A DNA stretch of 64,000 nucleotides, from the NCBI GenBank assembly GCA_046351555.1, contig JAXLYI010000039.1, forward strand, positions 43,247-107,246, in the 5' to 3' direction. This document shows, one piece after another, positions 8,291 through 16,909 of the stretch (the first letter of the stretch is position 1; each line of letters begins with the position of its first letter). The notes beneath the pieces are model-generated. The model was not told the origin of the DNA, searched no databases, and was given only the letters and a program-made list of their open reading frames with translations. The translations under genes were made by a program, and so were the position numbers. Source of the DNA: CAISKJ01 sp046351555. Lineage in GTDB: Bacteria; Myxococcota_A; Polyangia; Polyangiales; Ga0077539.

Positions 8291-9373
8291 TCAGCGAGGC
8301 GGTTGTACGCAACGAAAGCCAATGTTGGCCAGCCCCCGCGTAGGGACGTAGCCGCGTCGCGCGGTGACGCGAAGGCCGTCGTCGTCGTCCGTGTCCCACG
8401 CGCCGCCCCGCACCGCCCGCGTGTGCTCGGGCTCGTGCCAGTCCGCGGTCCATTCGCCCACGTTCCCAGCCATGTCCAGCACCCCGAACGGGGAGCGGTC
8501 GGCGGGCAGCGTCCTCACGCCGCACGTGCCCGACGACGCGCTCCGCTGCCAGCACACGCGTCGCTCGGGGGCGTCACTCCCCCACGGGTAGAGCCGATCC
8601 TGCTCGCCCCCGCTCGCGGCGAACGCCCACTCGGCCTCCGTCGGCAAGCGGCCCCCTGCCCAACGACAGAACCTCGTCGCGGCGTTCCAACTCACGCAAT
8701 TGATCGGGTGATCACCGGGGACGCCGTCATGGTCGTTGCACGGCGCCTGTGTCTCCTCGGGCGACGTGCACCCCCTCGCCGCGACGCACGCGCGATATTG
8801 GTCCACGGTGACCTCCGTCTCATGGATGCAGAAGTTCGCGCCCGGGCGCGGCTCGCCGGGCCGCGCGCCGCGGCCGGTGGACGTGACGGAGACCAGCACC
8901 ATACCTTCCGCACACGACGTGCTGGGGGGCTGCGCAGGTTGCGCGGTCGACGGCCGCTGCGTGACGGGTGACGCGGGTGCGCTCGGCGCGGCGGCAACGC
9001 CCGCGGGCACGGCAGGAGGCCCGCACAGCGAGGGGTCGACGCACACGCACCGCGCGACGCTGGGAACCCACTCCTGGCCTGTACGGCAGCAGTGCCCGGA
9101 GCTGACGTGCTCGCCGCCGGCGCAGCCGAGGTTCGGGCGCGGCGCGACCCCGGCGGCGCGTCGAGCCTGCGGAGGACGGGGTACACAACGGTGCACGCCG
9201 CCGCGCACCTGTTCGAAGAAGCCGGGCTCGTTGCATTCGCAACGTTGGCCGTCGCTCGTTGGGCGTCCCCGCCCGGCAGGGCCGCACCGCAGGGCGCTCT
9301 GCGCGCGCGCCTCCGAGACCGCGGTCGTCCCCACGACAATGGCGGCGAGTGCGCAGAGCCGGCGGATCTCCAT
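8291..9373 (-). CDS. secreted SUMF1-domain protein, paralogue of the neighbouring gene
   Basis: 360 residues with a signal peptide (about 1-24, cut near ARAQ). It has the same Cys module as its neighbour (LRCGPAGRG, CECNEPGFFEQ). A second Cys-rich piece (about 75-110) and a Pro/Ala/Thr linker separate this from the SUMF1 domain, which shows LPTEAEWAFAASGG, LDMAGNVGEWTAD, RGGAW and GFRCVQPP. The formylglycine-enzyme Cys pair is absent. It lies 96 nt upstream of the second paralogue in the same direction. A TAGGTT box ends 7 nt before the ATG, so the leader may be only about one base. Confidence 0.85.
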   Translation of the reverse strand: MEIRRLCALAAIVVGTTAVSEARAQSALRCGPAGRGRPTSDGQRCECNEPGFFEQVRGGVHRCVPRPPQARRAAGVAPRPNLGCAGGEHVSSGHCCRTGQEWVPSVARCVCVDPSLCGPPAVPAGVAAAPSAPASPVTQRPSTAQPAQPPSTSCAEGMVLVSVTSTGRGARPGEPRPGANFCIHETEVTVDQYRACVAARGCTSPEETQAPCNDHDGVPGDHPINCVSWNAATRFCRWAGGRLPTEAEWAFAASGGEQDRLYPWGSDAPERRVCWQRSASSGTCGVRTLPADRSPFGVLDMAGNVGEWTADWHEPEHTRAVRGGAWDTDDDDGLRVTARRGYVPTRGLANIGFRCVQPPR

Positions 9374-9380
9374 GGCGCGG

Positions 9381-9386
9381 AACCTA
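9381..9386 (-). promoter_or_regulatory. -10-like box abutting the SUMF1 gene start
   Basis: TAGGTT on the minus strand, 7 nt before the ATG at 9373, in the same close arrangement as at several other genes here. It would drive both SUMF1 paralogues. Confidence 0.4.
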
Positions 9387-9549
9387 CCACCCGCCGACGG
9401 GAGGGCGGAAGCTCCTCACGGCGTCGCCGATCGCGCGTTGCGCCCGCGTCGTGGCACCCGCGTTACGCGCGGAGAGCGCGGCAATGGAGGAGCGGGCCGG
9501 CGTCGACGGCAAACCTCGTTGCCTCCCCCGCTTCCCCCTGGGACGTGGT

Positions 9550-9555
9550 TACGTT
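9550..9555 (+). promoter_or_regulatory. -10-like box abutting the second hydrolase start
   Basis: TACGTT ends 6 nt before the ATG at 9562, predicting a leaderless message. The purines in between (gaggcc) are too close to the ATG for a standard ribosome-binding site. Confidence 0.4.
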
Positions 9556-9561
9556 GAGGCC

Positions 9562-10419
9562 ATGGCACGCCTCCTCCACGCCGCGCAGAAGGTCGGGCGC
9601 TACGCCCTCAACCGCCGGGGCCTCGACAGCCGCGAGGTGCGCACCCGCGTCGGCCCGCTCCACGCGTACGACGGGCGCGGCCCCGGCGAGCTGCCGCACA
9701 CGGTGGTCCTCCACGGGATCGGGAGCGCGGCGACGCCCTTCGGCGCGGTGCTCTCGCGGCTCCAGCGGCACGCGCGGCGGGTGTCGGCGCCCGACATGCC
9801 CGGCCACGGATTCAGCCCCGAGCCCTCCGAGCGGCTCACCCCCGAGACGCTCACCGACGCGATGCGCGACGCGCTCGACCACCTCATCGACGAGCCCGCG
9901 GTGCTCTGCGGCAACTCGCTCGGCGGGGCCGTCGCGCTCCGCTACGCCATCGAGCGGCCCGAGAAGGTGCGGGGCCTCGTGCTCATCTCGCCGGCCGGCG
10001 CGCGCTTCACCGACGCCGAGCTCGACGGCCTCCGCAAGACCTTCGACCTCGGCTCGACGCGCGACACCGTCGCCTTCCTCGAGCGCCTCTACCACCGGCC
10101 GCCGTGGTTCGCGCCGCTGCTCGCCGGCGAGGTGCGCGAGATGATGCGCCGCCCCGTCGTGCAAGACCTCCTGCGCAGCGCCACGCCCGACCACGCGCCC
10201 GCCCCCGAGGAGGTGTCCGCGCTCCCGATGCCGGTTCTCTTCCTCTGGGGGCGCTCGGAGCGGCTGCTGCCGGCGAGCTCGCTCGAGTGGTTCCGCCGGC
10301 ACCTGCCGCTGCACGCGGTGGTGGAGGAGCCCCACGGCGTCGGGCACTGCCCGCACTTCGACGACCCCGCCGCCCTCGCCGCACGCATCGTGGACTTCGC
10401 GCGCTCCCTCCCGCGCTGA
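9562..10419 (+). CDS. alpha/beta hydrolase
   Basis: 285 residues, cytoplasmic. Signature features: HGIGS oxyanion loop (51-55), a DMPGHG strand-turn (78-83), nucleophile elbow GNSLGG with Ser119, LFLWG before the acid and GHCPHFDDP for the catalytic His. This is the typical core of the MenH/BphD/proline iminopeptidase-like superfamily; the substrate is not determinable. It is unlike the hydrolase at 328 outside the core. The ATG at 9562 was preferred to upstream in-frame starts because the promoter-like box and the normal domain length support it. It is convergent with the next gene, 11 nt away. Confidence 0.85.
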   Translation: MARLLHAAQKVGRYALNRRGLDSREVRTRVGPLHAYDGRGPGELPHTVVLHGIGSAATPFGAVLSRLQRHARRVSAPDMPGHGFSPEPSERLTPETLTDAMRDALDHLIDEPAVLCGNSLGGAVALRYAIERPEKVRGLVLISPAGARFTDAELDGLRKTFDLGSTRDTVAFLERLYHRPPWFAPLLAGEVREMMRRPVVQDLLRSATPDHAPAPEEVSALPMPVLFLWGRSERLLPASSLEWFRRHLPLHAVVEEPHGVGHCPHFDDPAALAARIVDFARSLPR

Positions 10420-10430
10420 ACCGCGCGCCC

Positions 10431-11612
10431 CTACGGCGCCGCGCGGCGGCGGTACCAGCGCACCTCCCGGACGAGCGGGTACATCGCCCGCACGTCGTCG
10501 AGGTGCATGAGAACCCACGGGCGCTGGTGCGAGCGGCCGTTCTTGGTGAACAGGACGTCGCCGGCCACCTGCGAGGCGGTGTGCGCGAAGGAGCCGTCGG
10601 GGTCGACGAAGGCCACGAGGTCGCCGAGCCGCGCCTCCGACGAGGGCACCTGCGTGTAGTCCGCGCGCACGAGGTCGACGATGCCGCGCGGGCCCGGGAA
10701 GTGGTCGGAGGGCGTCGCCCCTTCGAAGAAGCGGGCCGCCGTCCAGAAGCAGTCGTACTCGAGCGCGCTCTGCGCGGGGAAGCGGTTGAGGCGCGCCCGG
10801 GCCATCGGCGGGAGCAGCGCCGCGACGGGCGCGAAGCCCCCCCGCGCGCCCTCGAGGGCGGCGCGGACGGCGCCGGGGTCGTTGCCGACGCTCCAGTAGC
10901 GGACGAGCGGCGCGAGGTCGCCCCGCGCAGGGACGCGCACCGACACGTCGAGCCCGTAGCGGGTGCGCAGGGCGGTGAGGGCCTCGACGCGCTCGGCGTC
11001 GGTGGCAAGACCCGCGCAGAGCCAGGGCTGGTCGGAGAAGGCGAGGTGGTCGTCGAGCGACCAGGCGCCCCGCGCGAGCATCGAGCGCACGTTGGCCGAG
11101 AGGCCCGGCATCTCGCTCCAGGGCCCGAGCGCGCGCGGCCGCAGGTAGGCGAAGGCCTGGAGCCTGTTGCCCGGCAGGCGCCGCAGGGCGCGGTAGAAGA
11201 CGCCGCGGGGCTCCGGCGGCAGCGCCCCCACCACGTCGGCCGGCGGGGTGAACGAGCAGCCCGCCGCGTCGCACTGGAGGCCCGCCGCGAGCGAGGCGGC
11301 CGCGCCCTCGGGCAGCCGCGCGTCGCGGGCGAGGGCGACCACCTGATCGCGCGTCATGCCCGGGAAGCGCCAGGGCTCCGGCGCCGTCGCGCACTCGCTC
11401 GCCTGGACGTACCCCGCGGGCACCGGGAGCTGGATCCCGCGCGCGTCGAGCTCCCCCGGCCACGCGGGGCCCTCGTCAGGGCGCGCGTCGGCGGTGAGCG
11501 GGAGCGCGTCGCCGTGGCGCACGCCGCCGTCGCCGCGCGCGGGCTCGCGGCCGCGCAGCAGGGTGACCGCGGCGAGGCCCGCGACTGTCACCGCCGCGAC
11601 CACCCAGACCAC
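10431..11612 (-). CDS. membrane-anchored protein with papain/NlpC-like C-terminus, unknown
   Basis: At least 393 residues. It begins with one membrane helix (WVVAAVTVAGLAAVTLL) and an acidic/Pro linker, so the body is probably extracytoplasmic. The C-terminal 110 residues contain YDCFWTA (Cys288), RLGDLVAF, AHTAS (His344) and LFTKNG (Asn358). That Cys-His-Asn order recalls NlpC/P60 or CHAP-type papain-fold hydrolases that cut peptidoglycan or amides. This is inference; I do not recognise the exact family. The start is uncertain: the frame stays open about 250 nt upstream, coding a Pro/Arg-rich stretch with no ATG or GTG, so the GTG at 11612 is the most upstream usual start. Confidence 0.6.
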   Translation of the reverse strand: MVWVVAAVTVAGLAAVTLLRGREPARGDGGVRHGDALPLTADARPDEGPAWPGELDARGIQLPVPAGYVQASECATAPEPWRFPGMTRDQVVALARDARLPEGAAASLAAGLQCDAAGCSFTPPADVVGALPPEPRGVFYRALRRLPGNRLQAFAYLRPRALGPWSEMPGLSANVRSMLARGAWSLDDHLAFSDQPWLCAGLATDAERVEALTALRTRYGLDVSVRVPARGDLAPLVRYWSVGNDPGAVRAALEGARGGFAPVAALLPPMARARLNRFPAQSALEYDCFWTAARFFEGATPSDHFPGPRGIVDLVRADYTQVPSSEARLGDLVAFVDPDGSFAHTASQVAGDVLFTKNGRSHQRPWVLMHLDDVRAMYPLVREVRWYRRRAAP

Positions 11613-11902
11613 AGCGCGGGGCGACGACGTCGCATCGCCCGCGCGCGACGGCGTGCCGTGCGCGGGGGTGCGGGGCGGCGTCGACGGCGGCGCGGGTGCG
11701 TTGCGCGTCGGCGTGCGCGGCGGGTTCGCTCGCTTCGACTTGCCGGTGCGGGCCAGAGGGCGCTCCTGATCGCGGCGCGCGTCGGATGGAAAGGGCGCTG
11801 CGACGGAGGGGATTGCAGCACGCCGCTGGCCCGGTCCGCGCGAGGGACCTTCTCCACGGCCGCTGGCGCGGGATGCCGCGCGTGGCAGAGCGCGCGCGCG
11901 GG
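11613..11902. other. gene-free stretch between the glycosyltransferase and the membrane protein
   Basis: About 290 nt. On the minus strand it continues the frame of the membrane protein as a Pro/Arg-rich extension with no ATG or GTG start. No promoter, terminator or repeat is evident. Confidence 0.4.
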
Positions 11903-13141
11903 TCAGCGTGTCGCGAGGCGGGTCAGGATGTCGAGGTACCGCTGTGCAAGACTCTCACGCGTGGCGTTGGCGAGCACCCACGCGCGGCCGCGCTCTCCCA
12001 TTTCCTTGCGGCCGGCGGGGTCATCGGCGAGGGCGCGGGCGCCGTCGGCGATGTCGCGCGGGTCCTGCGGGCGGACGAAGCGCCCGGCGCCGGCCTCGTC
12101 GCACACGAGCTTGCGCGCGACGCCGTCGATGGCGATGAGCGTGGGGCGCGCGCAGGCCATGTAATCGAAGACCTTGTTGGGGTAGACGGTCTTCATCATG
12201 GGGTTGTCCTGCAGCACGGCGACGCCGACGTCGGCGGCGTTGACGAGGGCGGGCATGCGGGGCTTGGCCACCGGGCCGTGGAAGGTGATGTTGGCGAGGC
12301 CGCGGTCGCGCGCGAGGGCGGTGAGGCGGGCGCGCTCGGTGCCGTCGCCGACGCAGGCGAAGTGGATGTCGGGGCGGTCGCGGAGGAGCGCGGCGGCGTC
12401 GACGAGCTGGTCGAGGGCGTTCACCACGCCGTGGGCGCCGGCGTAGAGGAAGACGGTCTTGTCGCCCCACCCGAGCTCGCGCCGCGCGTCGTTGTCGCGG
12501 GGCCCCGGGTTGAACATCGACACGTCGGCCCCGTTGGGCACGAACACGATCTTGTCGTCGGGCGCGAGCCCGCGCGAGACGATGTCGTCGCGGAAGGCCG
12601 GCGTGAGCACGTTGATGAGCGTCGCGCGCTCGCTCGCCCAGCGCTCCATCCCGTAGAGCAGCCGCGCGAGGAGCGACGTCTCGCCCATCAGGCCCGAGGT
12701 GATGACGCTGCCGGGCCAGAGGTCGCGCACTTCGAAGACCCACGGGACGCCGCGCCAGGCGTAGCGGGCGGCGAGGTAGCCGGGCACCACGATGTTGAGC
12801 GGCGGCGAGGTGGCGATGACCACGTCGGGGCGCGGCACCACCGCGGCGGCGGAGAGGGCCGAGGCGGCGAAGGCCCAGTAGGCCACCGAGCGCCCGACGC
12901 GGCCGCTGTGGTACACCGACGGGACGTAGCAGCGGACGACGTGGACGGGGCCGTCCTCCTCGCGGGTGATCCAGCGGCCGCGGTACTTCGCGGGCACCTC
13001 GCCGGTGGAGTAGTTGAGCGTCCCGGCGATCACCGTGACGTCGTGGCCCGCGTCGGCCCACAGGCGGGCGAACTCGTTGAAGCGCGAGCCGCCGGGCTGG
13101 CCCGCGGCGAGGTAGTTCTGGTGGAAGACGGCGATCTTCAT
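11903..13141 (-). CDS. family 4 glycosyltransferase (GT-B), WbuB-like
   Basis: 412 residues. The N-terminus MKIAVFHQN and the loop PGGSRFNEFARLWADAGHDV are typical of GT4 enzymes of the WbuB/fucosaminyltransferase type. The C-terminal domain shows VFVPNGADV, KTVFLYAGAHG, a linker to NITFHGPV and the acceptor/donor region KVFDYMACARPTLI. These enzymes transfer a sugar from a nucleotide donor during polysaccharide or LPS synthesis at the inner face of the membrane. Donor and acceptor are unknown; no other surface-polysaccharide genes are adjacent. The ATG at 13141 begins the Rossmann domain. It is divergent from the histidine kinase. Confidence 0.88.
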   Translation of the reverse strand: MKIAVFHQNYLAAGQPGGSRFNEFARLWADAGHDVTVIAGTLNYSTGEVPAKYRGRWITREEDGPVHVVRCYVPSVYHSGRVGRSVAYWAFAASALSAAAVVPRPDVVIATSPPLNIVVPGYLAARYAWRGVPWVFEVRDLWPGSVITSGLMGETSLLARLLYGMERWASERATLINVLTPAFRDDIVSRGLAPDDKIVFVPNGADVSMFNPGPRDNDARRELGWGDKTVFLYAGAHGVVNALDQLVDAAALLRDRPDIHFACVGDGTERARLTALARDRGLANITFHGPVAKPRMPALVNAADVGVAVLQDNPMMKTVYPNKVFDYMACARPTLIAIDGVARKLVCDEAGAGRFVRPQDPRDIADGARALADDPAGRKEMGERGRAWVLANATRESLAQRYLDILTRLATR

Positions 13142-13201
13142 GGGGTTTTCGTGGGGGGCGCTTGTCGCGCATCCGGGCGCCGGTGGCAACCGCGCGTGTG
13201 G

Positions 13202-13207
13202 TAGCGT
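13202..13207 (+). promoter_or_regulatory. -10-like box upstream of the histidine kinase
   Basis: TAGCGT ends 14 nt before the ATG at 13222, predicting a leader of about 8 nt. On the opposite strand the overlapping bases read TACCAC and could serve the divergent glycosyltransferase gene. Confidence 0.3.
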
Positions 13208-13221
13208 CCGCGCCCGCTCCG

Positions 13222-14763
13222 ATGGCACCCCGACGGCGCAGCGTTCGTACCGAGATCGTCGCGGGATTCGCCGCGGTGATCCTGGCCTTCGGGGCGGTGG
13301 CCACCTGGTCGCTGGTGCGCCAGCGGCGGTCGGTCGCGGCGATGCGCCTCGCCAACGAGACCTACCTCCAGCTCGCGCTCCAGCTCGGTCAGATTCAGAA
13401 CGCGCAGGGGACATTCAACACCCTGCTCGACATGGTGCCCGAGGAGCGCATCCCGGTGAGCTCGCGGGGCTGGCTGGAGGCCGCGCGGCGCACCCGGCGG
13501 CGGCAGGTGCAGGCGAGCATCGCCCTCGCGCGGGCCTCCCTCGCGGGCGTCTCCGACGAGGGCGACCGGGGCTTCCTCCGCCGCGCCGCCGCGGGCCTCG
13601 CGCGCGTCGACGCGGCCTACGCCGTCGACGAGCCCAAGCTCGCCGAGCTCCTGCGCTCGCGCTCGCCGCTGCCCACCCCCGAGCAGGTGGCCCTCAAGGC
13701 CGACATCTTCGCCCGCGAGGACGCCTGCGAGGACGAGGTTCGCCGCCTCGGCCGCGAGGTGCAGGTCCGGCTCACGCGCCTCGCCGACGGCCTCGAGCGC
13801 CGCCAGCGCCAGGCCGTCCAGCTCACCCTCGCGGCCATCGCCGTGGCCTGCGTGCTCGGCGCGGCCAGCACCGTCACCGCGCTCCGGGCGCTGCGCCCGC
13901 TCACCCGCCTGCGCGACCGGGCCCTCGCCGTCGCCCGCGGCGACCTGCGCCCCGTGGCCGTCGACGCCGGCGACGACGAGATCGGCGAGCTCGCCGCGGA
14001 GTTCGAACGCATGGTGGGCGCGGTGGCGGCGCGCGACGTCGCGCTGCGCAAGGCCCACGCCGACCGGATGCAGGCCGAGCGGCTCGCGGCGATCGGGCGC
14101 ATGGCCGCGCACGTCACCCACGAGGTGCGCAACCCGCTGTCGTCGATCGCGCTCAACGCCGAGATGCTCCACGACGAGGTCGGCGAGGGGGCGCCCGAGG
14201 CGGCCCGGCTGGTGCGCGCGATCCAGCGCGAGGTCGACCGGCTCACCGGGCTCACCGAGGAGTACCTGCGCATGGCGCGGCTCCCGAAGCCCCGCCTCGA
14301 GCGCGAGGACCTCGCCGACGTCGTGGGCGACGCCGCGGCCTTCGTCGCCCGCGAGATGGAGGCCGCGCGGGTGCGCGTGCGCGTCGCGACCGACGAGGGG
14401 GTGCCCCCGGTGCGCGTCGACGAGGGGCAGCTCCGCCAGTGCCTGCTCAACCTCCTGCGCAACGCGCGCGAGGCGATGGAGGCCGCGGGCGTCGAGGGCG
14501 GCGCGATCACCCTCCGGGTGCGCCCCGAGGCGGGCGGCGCGGCGGTGGACGTCTCCGACGCGGGCCCGGGCCTCGGCGAGGAGGCCCTCTCGCATCTCTA
14601 CGAGCTCTTCTACACGACCAAGGAGCGCGGGTCGGGCCTTGGGCTGCCGTTGACGCGGGAGATCGTCACGGCGCACGGGGGCACGATCCGCGTCGACCGC
14701 GCGCCGCCGGAGGACGGCGGGGGCGCGCGGTTCACCATCTGGCTGCCGGCCGCAGAGGGATGA
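13222..14763 (+). CDS. membrane sensor histidine kinase (HAMP-HisKA-HATPase)
   Basis: 513 residues. First membrane helix about 11-31, an extracytoplasmic helical sensor region (32-195), second helix about 200-222, HAMP (about 222-275), then HisKA with the phospho-acceptor His300 in HVTHEVRNPLSS and an HATPase domain with NLLRNAREAM, DAGPGL and GSGLGLPLT. It should autophosphorylate and pass phosphate to a response regulator, but none is adjacent; the nearest is the sigma-54 regulator at 18668. The upstream TTG at 13162 would add 20 residues without a domain, so the ATG at 13222 was chosen. Confidence 0.9.
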   Translation: MAPRRRSVRTEIVAGFAAVILAFGAVATWSLVRQRRSVAAMRLANETYLQLALQLGQIQNAQGTFNTLLDMVPEERIPVSSRGWLEAARRTRRRQVQASIALARASLAGVSDEGDRGFLRRAAAGLARVDAAYAVDEPKLAELLRSRSPLPTPEQVALKADIFAREDACEDEVRRLGREVQVRLTRLADGLERRQRQAVQLTLAAIAVACVLGAASTVTALRALRPLTRLRDRALAVARGDLRPVAVDAGDDEIGELAAEFERMVGAVAARDVALRKAHADRMQAERLAAIGRMAAHVTHEVRNPLSSIALNAEMLHDEVGEGAPEAARLVRAIQREVDRLTGLTEEYLRMARLPKPRLEREDLADVVGDAAAFVAREMEAARVRVRVATDEGVPPVRVDEGQLRQCLLNLLRNAREAMEAAGVEGGAITLRVRPEAGGAAVDVSDAGPGLGEEALSHLYELFYTTKERGSGLGLPLTREIVTAHGGTIRVDRAPPEDGGGARFTIWLPAAEG

Positions 14764-14774
14764 GGACACGAGCG

Positions 14775-15539
14775 ATGCGTAGCGACGGACGAGCGGCGGG
14801 CGACCTGCGCCCCGTGGAACTTCTGCCGGGGTGGAAGCGGCAGGGCGAGGGGAGCGTGCTCTACCGCGCGGGCGGCACGGTGGTGCTGTGCGTGGCGAGC
14901 GTCGACGAGGGGGTGAAGGACTTCCTCCGCGGCAAGGGGAAGGGCTGGGTCACCGCGGAGTACCTGATGCACCCGCGGGCCGGCGGGCGGCGGCAGTCGC
15001 GCGACGGGTTCAACGGCCGGCCCCTCGGCGGTCGCTCGCACGAGATCGCCCGGCTCATCGGCCGCTCGCTCCGCGCCGCGGTCGACCTGCGCGCCCTCGG
15101 CGAGCGAACCGTCACCGTCGACTGCGACGTGCTCGAGGCCGACGGCGGCACGCGCACCGCCTCCGTCACCGGCGCGATGGTCGCCCTCGTCATCGCCCTC
15201 GACGGCCTCCGCAAGAAGAACCTCCTCGCCGGCCCGCCCGTGCGGGACATGGTCGCCGCCGTCAGCGCGGGCATCGTCCGCGGCGAGGCGCTGCTCGACC
15301 TCGCCTACGACGAGGACAGCGCCGCCGACATGGACCTCAACGTCGTCGCCACCGCCGCCGGCGGCGTCGTCGAGCTCCAGGCCACCGCCGAGGACGCCCC
15401 CGTGCCCCGCGAGCAGGTCGACGGCCTCGTCGAGCTCGCCCTCGGGGGCGTCCGCCGCCTCGCCTCCGCCCAGCGCGAGGCCCTCATCCGCGCGGGCGTC
15501 GACGTCGACTCCCTCCGCGAGCCGAAGCCCAACGCCTGA
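14775..15539 (+). CDS. rph: ribonuclease PH
   Basis: 254 residues, the usual size being about 240-260. A phosphorolytic 3'-5' exoribonuclease that trims tRNA 3' ends. Recognisable blocks are the N-terminal MRSDGR, GKGKGWVTAEYLMHPRA, IGRSLRAAVDL, TVDCDVLEADGGTRTA and MDLNVV near the C-terminus. Asp and Arg residues of the phosphate site (RAAVD) are present. The ATG at 14775 has gagga 8 nt upstream; another in-frame ATG at 14760 overlaps the kinase stop as ATGA but has worse spacing. Co-transcription with the histidine kinase gene is likely. Confidence 0.95.
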   Translation: MRSDGRAAGDLRPVELLPGWKRQGEGSVLYRAGGTVVLCVASVDEGVKDFLRGKGKGWVTAEYLMHPRAGGRRQSRDGFNGRPLGGRSHEIARLIGRSLRAAVDLRALGERTVTVDCDVLEADGGTRTASVTGAMVALVIALDGLRKKNLLAGPPVRDMVAAVSAGIVRGEALLDLAYDEDSAADMDLNVVATAAGGVVELQATAEDAPVPREQVDGLVELALGGVRRLASAQREALIRAGVDVDSLREPKPNA

Positions 15540-15598
15540 CGCGACAGAACGCGCCCCCCGCGCGTGACGAACGCGTATCGGCCGCGCACGTGGTTTGC

Positions 15599-15604
15599 TA
15601 CCCT
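15599..15604 (+). promoter_or_regulatory. -10-like box abutting the beta-barrel-like gene start
   Basis: TACCCT ends 8 nt before the GTG at 15613, predicting a two-base leader. There is no Shine-Dalgarno before the GTG. Confidence 0.4.
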
Positions 15605-15612
15605 CACGGCCC

Positions 15613-16887
15613 GTGAAGACGCTTCGCTCCGCCCTCCCGCTCGCCTCCTTCGCGCTCCTCGCCGCGCTCCCGCTCGCCGCCCACGCGCAGCCCGCCCCGC
15701 GCCCCGCGCCCCGACCCGCCGCGCGCCCCGCGGCCGGTGTGCGCCCCGCGCCCGCTGTGCCCGCGACGCCCGCGACGACTGCGCCCGCGGCGCCCCCCGC
15801 GACGCCCCCGCCGACGCCTGCGGCGGCCGACCCCACGGCGCCGCCCTCCCCCGCGGCCGTGACGCAGCCCGCGCCGGCCGACCCCGCGGCGGCCGCGCAG
15901 CCCGCGGCGGCCGCGCAGGCGCAGGGGCCGCGCATGGCGGTGGTCGACGCGGCGCCGATCGGCGTCGACTCGACGGCGGCCCAGTTCGTCACCGGCGTGC
16001 TGCGGTCGGCCATCGGGTCGGCGGGCTTCCAGGTGATCCCGACGACCGAGCTCTACGACGCCGCGCGGCGCATCGGGCTGCCCTTCCCGGTGCCGGAGGA
16101 GGGGCTCGTGATGCTCGAGCGCGCGCTCCAGGCGCCCGCGGGGGCCACCGCGGAGGTGCGCGCCGCCAACGGGCTCTACGTCGTCCGCCTCCGCGTGCGC
16201 GTCGCCTCCGAGCGCCGCGAGCGCGTGCGCGACGTGTCGGCCGGGCAGTTTCAGCTCGAAGACGTCATCCGCGCGGCGCTGCCGGCGCTGCTGGTGCCGC
16301 CCTCGGCCGACGGCGAGCCCCCGCCGGGCACCGTCGCCGTCGCCCCGCCCGAAGGCCCGCAGGGTCCCGCCGGTCCGCAGGCGCAGCCGGGGCAGCCCAC
16401 ACAACCGGGCGCGCCGGGCCAGACGCCGCCCGCCGCGCGCCGCCGCCGCGTCCGCGCGCACCCGCGCTCGTGGGAGATCGGCGCGGGCGGCCTCGTGGCC
16501 CTCGGCCCCGGTCGCGACTCCTTCGTCAACGGGATCGCCGCGGTGCGGGCGGCGTGGTTCCCCCACGACCGCGTGGGCATCTCGGCGACGGTCGCGTACG
16601 CCAACCTCAACGGCCGCGAGGGGCGCGTCTCCAACGTGCTCCTCCTGGCCGGCGTCGAGACCGCCGTCGACCTCGTCCCCTCGGCGCGCGTCTTCATCCC
16701 GCTGCGCGCGGAGGTCGGCTACCTCCCGCTCAACGGGCCCGTCTTCCGCGTCACCGCGGGCGTCGCCTTCCAGGTCGCGCGCCGCGTCCGCATCGAGGTC
16801 GACCTCCTCTCGCCCACCCTCTGGGTGCTGCCCGAGAGCACGCCGGTCTCCCTCGACCTCGGCGCCTTCGTCCACTTCGGCCTGTAG
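15613..16887 (+). CDS. secreted Pro/Ala-rich protein with beta-barrel-like C-terminus, unknown
   Basis: 424 residues from the GTG at 15613, which directly precedes a clean signal peptide (LPLASFALLAALPLAAHAQ). Residues about 20-110 are almost only Pro, Ala, Arg and Thr. A middle domain (110-250) is followed by a second Pro/Gln/Gly linker. The last 130 residues alternate polar and hydrophobic residues in strand-like runs and end in DLGAFVHFGL, as in outer-membrane barrels. The likely location is the outer membrane, with the Pro-rich part in the periplasm. No enzymatic motif is seen and the family is not recognised. It is convergent with the small lipoprotein, 22 nt away. Confidence 0.7.
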   Translation: MKTLRSALPLASFALLAALPLAAHAQPAPRPAPRPAARPAAGVRPAPAVPATPATTAPAAPPATPPPTPAAADPTAPPSPAAVTQPAPADPAAAAQPAAAAQAQGPRMAVVDAAPIGVDSTAAQFVTGVLRSAIGSAGFQVIPTTELYDAARRIGLPFPVPEEGLVMLERALQAPAGATAEVRAANGLYVVRLRVRVASERRERVRDVSAGQFQLEDVIRAALPALLVPPSADGEPPPGTVAVAPPEGPQGPAGPQAQPGQPTQPGAPGQTPPAARRRRVRAHPRSWEIGAGGLVALGPGRDSFVNGIAAVRAAWFPHDRVGISATVAYANLNGREGRVSNVLLLAGVETAVDLVPSARVFIPLRAEVGYLPLNGPVFRVTAGVAFQVARRVRIEVDLLSPTLWVLPESTPVSLDLGAFVHFGL

Positions 16888-16909
16888 CGCCGCGCGGCCG
16901 CGCCCGCCG

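Noticed and set aside
7151..9373. Formylglycine-generating enzymes that activate sulfatases
   Set aside because: The domain fold matches, but the catalytic Cys pair is not seen and no sulfatase gene is nearby.
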